A stretch of DNA of 10,554 nt from Nitrospira sp. GTDB taxonomy: Bacteria; Nitrospirota; Nitrospiria; Nitrospirales; Nitrospiraceae. Below, piece after piece: positions 1 through 5,996 of this stretch. The DNA lies in NCBI GenBank assembly GCA_025360665.1, contig JANYBU010000416.1, positions 1 through 10,554 on the forward strand, written 5' to 3'. Within the stretch, counting starts at the first letter, position 1; each line of letters starts with the position of its first letter. Both the position numbers and the translations under genes were made by a program. A model generated the notes under the pieces. That model was given only the letters and a program-made list of their open reading frames with translations. It ran no database searches and was not told the DNA's origin.

Positions 1-2
1 AC

Positions 3-101
3 AACCGGACGCGACGGCACTCGACGCTGGGCTACCAGTCACCGATGCAGTTCCTGGATGAGTGGCGCCTGGCTCAACACGAGGAAAACCTGGTAGCATG
101 A
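3..101 (+). CDS. IS3-family transposase (OrfB), C-terminal end only
   Basis: The frame starting at base 3 runs open from the window edge to TGA at 99-101 (32 codons visible). It reads NRTRRHSTLGYQSPMQFLDE, followed by WRLAQHEENLVA. The block R-R-H-S-T-L-G-Y-x-S-P-x-x-F is the hallmark end of the rve/DDE integrase core of IS3-family OrfB, located after the catalytic glutamate. The DDE residues themselves lie outside the window. The right end of the element should fall within roughly 100 bases downstream, but with no left end to compare I cannot place the terminal inverted repeat. Whether the copy is intact cannot be judged from here. Confidence 0.85.
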   Translation, partial: NRTRRHSTLGYQSPMQFLDEWRLAQHEENLVA

Positions 102-505
102 AAACCGCCCGATGGAAGACGGAAAACAGAGGGAAGCTCACTTCTCCGTTTGCATCCGTGAACCAAGCGGCAACAGAGGATCAAGCTTTTGGCCCTAACC
201 CGCATGATTCACGAGTGCTTCTGCTGCAATCGCCGATCTGCTGCTCTCACGAGTGAAGCATCAGCCGGTGCATGAATTGATTGATTGTCCGAGGAATTGA
301 CGATGTACTCATTGGGTCATTGACGATTTGCGGAGCCTTCCAAGGAAACAATGATTCAATGCACAAATAGTCAATTCTTCAGTCAATGGTGCAACGGATC
401 AATCGTCAACCGCCCTATGAGATACGCTTCATGATGAACGCGTTCTGCGCGGTGTCTCCACGATCCGTCATGAATCATGCAGGCTAAGGATCCAAGAGCC
501 AGGGA
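102..505. other. Gene-free stretch after the IS3 end
   Basis: No coding region is convincing here; short open frames have no family resemblance. The first part should hold the right end of the IS3 element. Bases about 260-410 are visibly richer in A and T than the rest of the window and dense in attg/caat words. They include a 9-bp inverted repeat, TTGACGATT at 320-328 and AATCGTCAA at 401-409, plus a further TTGACGAT at 297-304. No gene on either strand starts immediately beside it, so an operator role is not supported. The stretch ends in a short dispersed repeat (separate entry). Confidence 0.5.
465..486 (+). repeat. Diverged copy of the GAATAATGCGGGCTA-type repeat
   Basis: The bases CCGTCATGAATCATGCAGGC plus TA match the right end of the element at 1308-1480, which reads CCGTCATGAATAATGCGGGC plus TA, with two substitutions. 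It lies 20 bases beyond the stop of the SUMF1-domain gene. Together with the larger element upstream of the gene, the gene is bracketed by related repeat ends. A copy of TTCATGA occurs at 429-435, as in the palindrome of the larger element but separated by about 30 extra bases. Confidence 0.6.
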
Positions 506-1258
506 CTACGGAGACTTCGCGCACCGGAACCCGGGGATGTATAAGCTCCGAAACGACGGCGGATCAAAGTGCCGATCCGCGACTCGCAGGCTCCGCGGAT
601 CGCTGTCCCAGGAGCCGCCACGGACCACTTTGAACCCGCCCGATGACGGTCCGGTCGGGTTCTGCGACGGACTGTTCTTGTAATAGTTCTCGTCATACCA
701 ATCGCTGACCCATTCCCAGACATTCCCGGCCATGTCATAGATGCCATAGGGACTCTTGCCAGCTTCCAACGTCCCCACCGGCACCAACGCCCCATGGTTG
801 TTCCACTCTTTTTTCCCATAGTTCGCGCGAAGCGGCGTTGGGGGATCGTTACCCCAGGGATAGAGGCGGCCATCCGTCCCCCGCGCCGCCTTCTCCCACT
901 CCGCCTCCGTCGGCAGGCGCTTGCCGGCCCATTTGCAGTACCTGTTCGCATCCGCCCAATCCACATTCACGACCGGGCGCTTCTGGTGAGTGGCTTGGTT
1001 CATCGTCTTCCAGTCCGACGGCCGATCGCCCCCTGTCTCCTGCAGAAAGACCGCATACTGCCCCACCGTCACTTCGAACTTATCCATGGAAAAGGCATCC
1101 ACATAAACCCGGTGCGCCGGTTGTTCGTCTGCATCTCCCGCCGGACTCCCCATCGTGAACTCCCCCGCCGGCACCAGCACCATATCAACGGGTTCCGCGG
1201 CCATCGTAGGGTGCGTAGCGAGCCCGAGCAACGCGACCAGCACAAGCATCCTCCTCAT
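506..1258 (-). CDS. Exported SUMF1/FGE-sulfatase-domain protein (non-catalytic type)
   Basis: This 250-aa protein has a signal peptide (about residues 1-21: MRR, then a hydrophobic stretch, ending near TMAA) followed by one formylglycine-generating-enzyme-like domain (PF03781). Landmarks in order are VPAGEFTMGS, the D-x-F-E-V-T-V-x-Q-Y block, NVDWADANRYCKWAGKRLPT, EAEWEKAARG, YPWGN, GIYDMAGNVWEWVSDWY, VVRGGSW and a terminal GFRCAKSP. True FGE enzymes carry a cysteine pair between the RGGSW and GFR blocks. This protein has no cysteine there, so sulfatase activation is unlikely and a structural, ligand-binding or assembly role is more plausible. The start is the ATG at 1258, because AGGAGA stands 6 bases before it and a signal peptide follows directly. 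The open frame extends further upstream, but that part is translated repeat DNA. It is a single gene, and its promoter region abuts the inverted-repeat element at 1308. Confidence 0.85.
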   Translation of the reverse strand: MRRMLVLVALLGLATHPTMAAEPVDMVLVPAGEFTMGSPAGDADEQPAHRVYVDAFSMDKFEVTVGQYAVFLQETGGDRPSDWKTMNQATHQKRPVVNVDWADANRYCKWAGKRLPTEAEWEKAARGTDGRLYPWGNDPPTPLRANYGKKEWNNHGALVPVGTLEAGKSPYGIYDMAGNVWEWVSDWYDENYYKNSPSQNPTGPSSGGFKVVRGGSWDSDPRSLRVADRHFDPPSFRSLYIPGFRCAKSP

Positions 1259-1307
1259 GAACAGTCTCCTTATTCTGCTGAAAGAACCATGACACCCTGT
1301 CCTCACG

Positions 1308-1480
1308 TAGCCCGCATTATTCACGAGCGCCGCGGATTCGCCACTGCGTCCAGGCGGGCTCGCCGCTCGGTCGGTCAACATCCTGTTTAAGGATGTCTCC
1401 CTTCCTCCAGGCTCCGCGCGCCTGTCTCGCTTGGCGACAGCGCGATTTCATGACGAACCGTCATGAATAATGCGGGCTAG
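1308..1480. repeat. 173-bp MITE/REPIN-like element with inverted ends
   Basis: The left end, TAGCCCGCATTATTCACGAG at 1308-1327, is the inverse of the right end at about 1459-1479 (TCATGAATAATGCGGGCTA with flanking bases), with one mismatch. Inside are hairpins: ACATCCT/AGGATGT at 1378-1396, a GC-rich CTGTC/GACAG stem at about 1418-1445, and a perfect 9-bp palindrome (TTCATGACG, 3-base loop, CGTCATGAA) at 1447-1467. No protein is encoded. Terminal inverted repeats plus nested palindromes fit a non-autonomous miniature element or REPIN, usually mobilised by a transposase elsewhere in the genome. It begins 49 nt upstream of the SUMF1-domain gene and may influence that gene's transcription. A related single end lies at 465-486. 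Confidence 0.65.
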
Positions 1481-1566
1481 TCTAATGGGCGGGAACTATA
1501 AAGCCTCGCGCCTCAGAAAAACAACTGTGTTGGGTCACAAGTCTGTCCCGTCTAGCAGGCTGCGGG

Positions 1567-1588
1567 AAAAACGCCGCGCGGACAGGCG
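1567..1588 (-). terminator. Possible weak intrinsic terminator of the CoA-binding gene
   Basis: Read on the minus strand, CGCC (1588-1585) can pair with GGCG (1575-1572), with GC-rich bases between, and is followed at once by TTTTT (1571-1567). It lies about 25 bases beyond the stop of the CoA-binding gene. The stem is only 4 bp, so this is tentative. The surrounding CTAGCAGGCTGCGGGAAAAA at 1552-1571 also looks like a dispersed repeat end, but no second copy is present here. Confidence 0.3.
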
Positions 1589-1611
1589 GGACGAGCGAGG
1601 CTGGCGAGCTG

Positions 1612-2028
1612 TCAGTCACGGTATAATCGCGCCGCATGTTCCTTGAGCCAGCAACGATCCATCACGACAGGCAGGTCTGCCTGTGCCACTCGTGCGGCAG
1701 CGGCCTCGTTTACCACGCCTTCTTGCATCCAAATCGCTTTGGCGCCACGAACAATCGCCTCTTCAACGATAGGAAGAACGTCTTCCGACCTCCTGAAGAT
1801 ATTCACAAGATCGATTGTGCCGGGCACGGCGGCGAGCGATGGATAGACCGGCTCACCAAGGACGTTCGTCTCGTTCGGGTACACGGGAATTACGCGATAG
1901 CCTTGTGCCTGCATATAGGCAGCCACACGATTCGACGGCCGTGCTGAATTCGACGATAATCCCACTACGGCAATCGTGCGACAATCTCTCTGAATCTCAT
2001 CGATGACCAGAGCCGACTAGTTTGGCAT
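1612..2028 (-). pseudogene. CoA-binding protein (YccU type) with amber codon at position 4
   Basis: The product is a single Rossmann-type CoA_binding_2 domain (PF13380). Recognisable parts are CRTIAVVGLSSNSARPSNRV, AAYMQAQGYRVIPVYPNE, LGEPVYPSL, DLVNIFRRSEDVLPIV, AKAIWMQEGVVNEAAA and the end VVMDRCWLKEHAARLYRD. The best start is the ATG at 2028, preceded by GGGGAGG with six bases between. However, the frame reads ATG CCA AAC TAG, an in-frame stop at 2017-2019, and then continues open (SALVIDEIQRDCRTIAVVGL) to TGA at 1612. Without the stop the protein would be 138 aa, the normal size for this family, so CAG or GAG to TAG is the simplest history. Translation could restart only at a poor site; the first later conventional start is GTG at 1965, which cuts off the first beta strand. 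It is therefore a very recent pseudogene, a sequencing error, or a gene read through at amber. Confidence 0.8.
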
Positions 2029-2116
2029 CCCTAACCTCCCCTGACAGATGGTGTGAACCGTACCATGAGTCAAACGGCTCGGACAATTCGCCACCGTGGC
2101 TGAAAGGATCCGCCCC

Positions 2117-2145
2117 TTGACGACATGACAAGGATAGGTCATATC
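2117..2145 (+). promoter_or_regulatory. Candidate sigma-70 promoter for the DUF4139 gene
   Basis: TTGACG at 2117-2122 is followed after exactly 17 bases by CATATC at 2140-2145. The -35 box is strong and the -10 box weak (3 of 6). A start point near 2152 would leave the ATG at 2125 untranscribed, which supports the downstream ATG at 2194 as the true start. Confidence 0.35.
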
Positions 2146-2193
2146 ACCAAGGCAGTCCCAGCCTGGTGCAACACCCTTACGATGGAGGCCTCT

Positions 2194-4281
2194 ATGTACG
2201 CACTGTCAATACGCTCCGGTCACGTCCTCGTGAGGCGGTTGATCCTCGCGTCATGTCTGCTGTTCCCCTGGCCCGTCATGGCTGAAGACGGGATGACGCT
2301 TCCCCTCTCGAAGATCGTGCTCTATTCGAGCGGCGTGGGATATTTTCAACATGACGGCACGGTGAACAACCATACACAACTCGACCTGCGCCTTCACACG
2401 AACCAGATCAACGACATGCTAAAGAGCTTGGTCGTACAGGACTTCGGTGGCGGCAGAGTCTCGACCGTCACCTACGGCTCGCGCGACCCCGTTACCAAGA
2501 CGCTCGGCAGCTTCGGCATCAACCTGAACGGCAATCCGACCCTGGGGAAAATCCTGACCCAAGTCCGGGGGGAGCCGGTCGAAGTCACCGCGCCCAATCC
2601 CATCGCCGGCACGTTGCTGGGCGTAGAGAAGAAAACGGAGTCCATCGGCGAAGGCTCTCAGCACCGTATCGTAGAGCAGGAATATGTCACGCTCCTGACA
2701 GAAGACGGGTTCCGCTCGCTCTCGCTGGCGAACGTGCAGCGCATCAAATTAACCAATCCCGCGTTGAACGCTGAGCTGCACCAGGCGCTGGCTGTCCTGG
2801 CCTCGAATCACGATGCCCAGCAGAAGACGGTCTCGATTACCTTCGACGGCACCGGCAGCCGCCAGGCCCGTGTCGCCTACCTGACGGAAACCCCGGTCTG
2901 GAAGACCACCTATCGCCTCGTCTTGGACGAGGACAAACTACCCTATCTGCAAGGCTGGGCCATTGTGGAGAATCAGACCCCACAGGACTGGCGCAACGTG
3001 ACACTCTCGCTCATCTCGGGACGGCCCATTTCCTTCACGATGGATCTGTATCAACCGCTCTACAACCCACGTCCAGTTGTCCATCCGGAGCTCTATACCA
3101 ACCTCAAACCCCAGACATACGGCGATGCCATGGATGAACTCAAGCCAATGGCTTCTGCCCCTCCAGCCCGTAGCGAGATGAAAAAAGAGCGCTTGCTCGG
3201 CAAGATGGCCCAAGGTTTTGCCGGAGGTCGGGCCAATGCTCCGGCAGAATCCGGCATGGCCACCGATATGGAAGTGGGCAGCCTGGAAGAGGGCGTCGCC
3301 TCCATGGCGATGGCCGAAGACAAGGGCGAGCTGTTCGAGTATCGGATCGACCAGCCCGTCACCCTCGCCAAGCACACGAGCGCGCTGCTGCCCATCATCG
3401 GCCAAACGCTCCAGGGGCAGAAGGTGTCGCTCTACAATCAGCGCGTCAACGCGAAACATCCACTGAACGGGTATCGGCTGAAAAACACATCCGCCCTTCA
3501 TTTGATGCAAGGCCCCATCACGCTATTCGACAGCGGGACCTATGCGGGCGATGCGCGCATCGAGGATCTCCCTCCTGGGCAAGACCGGCTGATCAGCTAT
3601 GCCCTCGATCTCAAGACCGAAGTGAAACCCACACTCGAAGGTGGCACGCAAGAACTCGTGACGGTCTCGCTCAAGAAGGGCACGATGCTCATCTTGCGCC
3701 GGTTGGTCGAAGACCGGACCTATCTCATCAAGAACCGCGACCAGAAGGCCAAGACGGTTTTGATCGAGCAACCCTATCGCGCCGATTGGAAGCTTGCCGA
3801 GCCGAAGGAACCGACAGAACGGACGCGCGACCTGTATCGATTCAGCGTCTCAGTCGATTCAGGGAAAAACGCGACGCTTCGCGTGAAAGAAACGTTGCCC
3901 ATTCAGGAAACCATCCTCTTGATGGACAGCGGCATCGACCAGATCGTCTATTATCAGCAGGCCAAGGAAGTCAGCCCGAAAGTAAAAGAGGCGTTGCAAC
4001 GCGTGGTGCAATTGCGCAGCAAGCTGGACGACACGCGCGCCCAGCGGACGCGCCTAGACCAACGCACCGCCGAGATCACGGCGGAGCATGCTCGCATTAG
4101 GGAAAATATGCAGCGGCTCCAGCAGAACTCCGATCTCTACAATCGCTATGTCAAGAAGTTGGACCAGCAGGAGACTGAACTGGATAAGCTACGCAAGGAG
4201 ATCGAGGCCTCGAAGAACACTGAGGACGAGCAACGACGGGAGCTGCAGAGCTACGTGATGAATCTGGACGTGGCATCCTGA
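2194..4281 (+). CDS. DUF4139 domain-containing exported protein
   Basis: This 695-aa protein is predicted to be exported. Residues 1-30 form a signal peptide with RR at 14-15, a hydrophobic core and a likely cleavage site after VMA. The mature N-terminus starts with a beta-rich segment (LPLSKIVLYSSGVGYFQHDG) of the DUF4140/DUF4139 group, where self-assembling beta domains surround a coiled coil. The central part carries the conserved VAYLTETPVWKTTYRLVLD and WAIVENQTPQDWRNVTLSLI blocks, then a low-complexity Met/Ala/Gly-rich linker (about residues 320-375). The second half (YRIDQPVTLAKHTSALLPII) belongs to the same family. The last ~105 residues are a charged heptad-rich coiled coil. The start at 2194 is chosen because GGAGG lies 5 bases upstream and the signal peptide begins there. 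The biochemical function is unknown. An LASC sequence at 18-21 resembles a lipobox, but too little hydrophobic sequence precedes it. The gene is divergent from the CoA-binding gene and convergent with the DsbA-family gene. Confidence 0.85.
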   Translation: MYALSIRSGHVLVRRLILASCLLFPWPVMAEDGMTLPLSKIVLYSSGVGYFQHDGTVNNHTQLDLRLHTNQINDMLKSLVVQDFGGGRVSTVTYGSRDPVTKTLGSFGINLNGNPTLGKILTQVRGEPVEVTAPNPIAGTLLGVEKKTESIGEGSQHRIVEQEYVTLLTEDGFRSLSLANVQRIKLTNPALNAELHQALAVLASNHDAQQKTVSITFDGTGSRQARVAYLTETPVWKTTYRLVLDEDKLPYLQGWAIVENQTPQDWRNVTLSLISGRPISFTMDLYQPLYNPRPVVHPELYTNLKPQTYGDAMDELKPMASAPPARSEMKKERLLGKMAQGFAGGRANAPAESGMATDMEVGSLEEGVASMAMAEDKGELFEYRIDQPVTLAKHTSALLPIIGQTLQGQKVSLYNQRVNAKHPLNGYRLKNTSALHLMQGPITLFDSGTYAGDARIEDLPPGQDRLISYALDLKTEVKPTLEGGTQELVTVSLKKGTMLILRRLVEDRTYLIKNRDQKAKTVLIEQPYRADWKLAEPKEPTERTRDLYRFSVSVDSGKNATLRVKETLPIQETILLMDSGIDQIVYYQQAKEVSPKVKEALQRVVQLRSKLDDTRAQRTRLDQRTAEITAEHARIRENMQRLQQNSDLYNRYVKKLDQQETELDKLRKEIEASKNTEDEQRRELQSYVMNLDVAS

Positions 4282-4297
4282 GGAACAGGTTAAGGTC

Positions 4298-4347
4298 AAG
4301 GCTCAGGTTGAGAACGATCCAACTCGGTCATTCTCGACCTTAGCCTC
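4298..4347. terminator. Imperfect hairpin between convergent genes
   Basis: The arm at 4298-4317 pairs with the arm at 4328-4347 (16 of 20 positions, more with G-T wobbles) around a 10-base loop. Both arms consist of AAGGCT/AGGTTGAG-like words, and the right side continues with a further GAGGCTGAGG-type word up to 4359. It fills the 78-base gap between the stops of the DUF4139 and DsbA-family genes. A bidirectional transcription stop or a transcript-end stabiliser is likely, although no T-run follows on either strand. The word-like repetition suggests a dispersed intergenic repeat. Confidence 0.5.
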
Positions 4348-4359
4348 AGCCTCGACCTT

Positions 4360-4944
4360 TCAGTCTCCTCCTTGATCAAAAAACCGCAGGACATCTTCCG
4401 GGGGTGCACAGCCGACGAGGAGTCCACCCTCCGGCGAGACAATGAGGGGAACCCCGGCCTGGCCTGTTGCGTGCCAGGCCACTTCCCATTCTTGAGCCAC
4501 CTGGCGACTCTCGTCATTGAGCGTACCCATACTCTCCGGCGAGACTCCTATCTGCTCGACCAGTTGCCTGAGCACCTCCGGATCAGAGATGTCTCTGCCT
4601 TCACACCAGAAGGCCCGATAGGTCTCACGCACAAACTCCATCCCATGTGATCGGTCATGCCGTAGGAGTGCCACCGCCTGTTCGATCGCCGGTCTCGTAT
4701 TGGGCTTACCAGGAGGGAGCGCAATGGGCAGACCTGGTGCCAGTCGCTGCACGAACGTCACCTCATGGCGCAGTTCAGCGCCCAATGAACCCTGCCAAGG
4801 TTTCATTGGACGAGGTAATTGTGGCGCATGCTGCACACCTTGCCATTCACAGCGATCGAGCAGACTCATCTCGTGCAGTCGTTCGTGCATCGCATAACAA
4901 AACGGACAATTGAAATCGCTGTAGAGGACGTTGAGCCTGGACAT
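4360..4944 (-). CDS. DsbA-family thiol oxidoreductase (FrnE/HCCA-isomerase-like fold)
   Basis: This 194-aa protein has a thioredoxin fold with a DsbA-type helical insertion (PF01323). The redox motif C13-P-F-C16 follows the first strand (NVLYSDFNCPFCYAMHERLH). The cis-proline loop is GVP at 164-166 (GQAGVPLIVSPEGG). There is no signal peptide or membrane segment, so it should act in the cytoplasm, unlike periplasmic DsbA. Both cysteines are present, whereas 2-hydroxychromene-2-carboxylate isomerases have a serine in this place. A disulfide oxidoreductase or FrnE-like role is therefore more likely than isomerase; the substrate is unknown. The start is the ATG at 4944 because AAGGAG lies 5 bases upstream; the GTG at 4950 overlaps that site. 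It is a single gene, converging with the DUF4139 gene. Confidence 0.82.
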   Translation of the reverse strand: MSRLNVLYSDFNCPFCYAMHERLHEMSLLDRCEWQGVQHAPQLPRPMKPWQGSLGAELRHEVTFVQRLAPGLPIALPPGKPNTRPAIEQAVALLRHDRSHGMEFVRETYRAFWCEGRDISDPEVLRQLVEQIGVSPESMGTLNDESRQVAQEWEVAWHATGQAGVPLIVSPEGGLLVGCAPPEDVLRFFDQGGD

Positions 4945-4979
4945 ACACACTCCTTGCCGGAAATATTGGTCTGCTTAAG

Positions 4980-5008
4980 AATATCGGAGTACCATCGCCT
5001 CAGTCCAA
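4980..5008 (-). promoter_or_regulatory. Candidate promoter of the DsbA-family gene
   Basis: On the minus strand, TTGGAC (5008-5003) and GATATT (4985-4980) are spaced by 17 bases. Transcription would start near 4973, giving a leader of about 30 bases that carries the AAGGAG site. Box matches are moderate (3 and 4 of 6). Confidence 0.3.
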
Positions 5009-5244
5009 TACTCTTTTCCCATCCAAGCCATAGCCCACGGTAATGGAACCGGCAGAGATGCTCAGATGTGGAGTCGTATCCTTTGGTCCAGGACGTGTCG
5101 ACCATCGAGGTCTGACATGCCTATGTAGGTTTTTGCAGCCTGCTCAGCAATCGTGGCTCCACAAGGCCATCGCGAGCATGTGCTGACTGCATCTCACTCA
5201 TGTCTGTTATGTGTTGTTCTGTACGAATGCTCAACGCTGCTTGG

Positions 5245-5253
5245 TGCTATACT
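5245..5253 (+). promoter_or_regulatory. Extended -10 promoter ahead of the riboswitch
   Basis: TGC-TATACT at 5245-5253 is an extended -10 element (TGn plus a 5-of-6 Pribnow box). No good -35 box stands at the right distance (5225-5230 is GAATGC), as is usual for extended -10 promoters. The transcript would start near 5260, about 40 bases ahead of the aptamer and 244 bases ahead of the rod-like gene's ATG. Confidence 0.45.
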
Positions 5254-5300
5254 TCTACTAGTCGAGAGACGAGTGCTTCACGATCTGTCGAGAAGATACT

Positions 5301-5397
5301 CGCCAAGGTGAAAAAGGCAAACCACCCGAGAGGGTGGGACGCAAAGCCAAGGGACCTAAGTAGGGACGAAGTATGTTCCAGGGTCAGCCTAGCCGCC
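5301..5397 (+). ncRNA. c-di-GMP-I riboswitch aptamer (GEMM-I)
   Basis: The conserved core is directly visible. AAAAAGGCAAACC (5311-5323) is followed by the hairpin CCACCC-GAGA-GGGTGG (5322-5337, GNRA-type loop), then GGGACGCAAAGCC (5336-5348). Next comes AGGGACCTAAG, whose CCTAA is the usual tetraloop-receptor segment, and a second stem. In that stem GACC (5353-5356) pairs with GGTC (5382-5385), and inner GGGAC (5363-5367) pairs with GTTCC (5375-5379). It ends in CAGCC plus a C-rich closing strand. This is the class I cyclic di-GMP aptamer (Rfam GEMM family). It lies about 107 bases before the ATG of the flagellar rod-like gene and should couple that gene's expression to c-di-GMP. The expression platform is unclear. 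A bulged GTTGCG/CGACAAC hairpin at 5408-5426 without a T-run, and CACCT at 5467-5471 able to pair with AGGTG of the ribosome binding site (5495-5499), are the two candidates. ON or OFF cannot be told. Confidence 0.93.
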
Positions 5398-5503
5398 ACA
5401 CATCAGGGTTGCGATCGCGCGACAACGACGGCTACCCCCTTCATTTCTTCCCTCTCCCGCGGCACTCACCTACGGCTCTAACAGGCTCAAATGGAGGTGC
5501 TCT

Positions 5504-5857
5504 ATGCTATCCGCCATTCACACAGCCCTTTCCGGACTCGCGGCCTATGCGAAACAGGTTGAGGTCACGGCGCATAATGTGGCCAACGTCAATACCGATG
5601 GATTCAAGAAATCTTACACGGAGTTTGTCTCGGTGGAAACGGGGGGCGTGCTCCCTGTCGTTCGGAAGGACGACTCCGCCGGTCCTACAGTCCTGAGCGA
5701 CAGGGGTTATGGTCCATCTCAGGTGGAATTGTCGAACGTCGATCTCGCGGAAGAAGCCGTCAACCAGATTCTCGCGCAGCGGGGGTTTGAAGCGAATCTC
5801 CACACCCTGAGGACCGCAGACGATATGCTGGGGACCATCCTGGATATGAAGAAGTAA
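5504..5857 (+). CDS. Small flagellar basal-body rod-like protein (FlgC/FlgG type)
   Basis: This 117-aa protein has both conserved ends of flagellar rod/hook proteins. The N-terminus (MLSAIHTALSGLAAYAKQVE, then HNVANVNTDGFKK; PF00460 type) contains the classic N-x-A-N-x-x-T-x-G-F motif. The C-terminal segment (VELSNVDLAEEAVNQILAQR, then GFEANLHTLRTADDMLG; PF06429 type) is the amphipathic helix that packs in the rod core. Only about 45 residues lie between, so it is slightly shorter than typical FlgC (about 140 aa). It would be exported by the flagellar type III system and form or cap part of the axial rod. ATG at 5504 has GGAGG 6 bases upstream. No other flagellar structural gene is in the window, so it is a detached copy under c-di-GMP riboswitch control. 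It may be an orphan paralogue rather than the main FlgC, so no symbol is assigned. Confidence 0.85.
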   Translation: MLSAIHTALSGLAAYAKQVEVTAHNVANVNTDGFKKSYTEFVSVETGGVLPVVRKDDSAGPTVLSDRGYGPSQVELSNVDLAEEAVNQILAQRGFEANLHTLRTADDMLGTILDMKK

Positions 5858-5881
5858 CCGCCCCCTCCTTTCAACACGAGT

Positions 5882-5911
5882 GCCAGCCTGCGTTTCTTAT
5901 CGCAGGCTGGC
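5882..5911. terminator. Strong hairpin after the rod-like gene
   Basis: GCCAGCCTGCG (5882-5892) and CGCAGGCTGGC (5901-5911) form a perfect 11-bp stem around an 8-base loop, 24 bases after the stop codon. No T-run follows, so it is either a terminator of the tract-less kind or an RNA 3'-end stabiliser. It separates the riboswitch-controlled gene from the HD-GYP gene, which has its own candidate promoter. Confidence 0.65.
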
Positions 5912-5996
5912 CTCACGGAGCTTCTCCCTGTCGTCCAACCGCCAATCCTGTTTGCAAAACCGCTGCTACAAAGTCCTCCCGCGCGGCGCCCACCAG

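Larger units (their letters stand above)
4945..5503. other. 559-base intergenic region with divergent promoters and a long leader
   Basis: No protein gene is supported in this interval. The left part (to about 5010) should hold the promoter of the minus-strand DsbA-family gene. In the middle (about 5010-5240) I see nothing recognisable. The right part is the 244-base untranslated leader of the rod-like gene, carrying the c-di-GMP-I aptamer. Short open frames crossing the region (for example 5200-5481 plus and 4866-5105 minus) have no coding character and overlap the structured RNA or the neighbouring gene. Confidence 0.6.

Noticed and set aside
1259..1381. N-terminal extension of the SUMF1-domain protein starting at 1381 (MLTDRAASPPGRSGES...)
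   Set aside because: The added residues are translated repeat-element DNA. The ATG at 1258 has AGGAGA at the right distance and starts a proper signal peptide.
794..1390. Plus-strand open frames opposite the SUMF1-domain gene
   Set aside because: They are antisense shadows: arginine/proline-rich, with no ribosome site and no family resemblance, while the minus strand encodes a clear domain.
1612..1965. CoA-binding protein starting at GTG 1965 as the true gene
   Set aside because: This start would remove the first beta strand (CRTIAVV) and has no ribosome site. The good site and ATG lie at 2028, before the amber codon.
2125..2193. Start of the DUF4139 protein at ATG 2125
   Set aside because: It lacks a ribosome site and would place 23 non-signal residues before the signal peptide. 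ATG 2194 has GGAGG 5 bases upstream.
2194..2283. DUF4139 protein as a lipoprotein through LASC at residues 18-21
   Set aside because: Only two hydrophobic residues separate the RR pair from LASC. The hydrophobic core continues past it to a VMA cleavage site, so ordinary signal peptidase I processing is more likely.
4866..5105. Minus-strand open frame of 79 codons upstream of the DsbA-family gene
   Set aside because: It has no homology or ribosome site and overlaps the DsbA-family start region in another frame.
5220..5260. Sigma-54 promoter before the riboswitch
   Set aside because: No GG and GC dinucleotides stand at the required 10-base separation; the extended -10 box explains the site better.
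5200..5481. Plus-strand open frame of 93 codons
   Set aside because: It runs through the c-di-GMP-I aptamer, whose RNA structure and conserved core explain the sequence.
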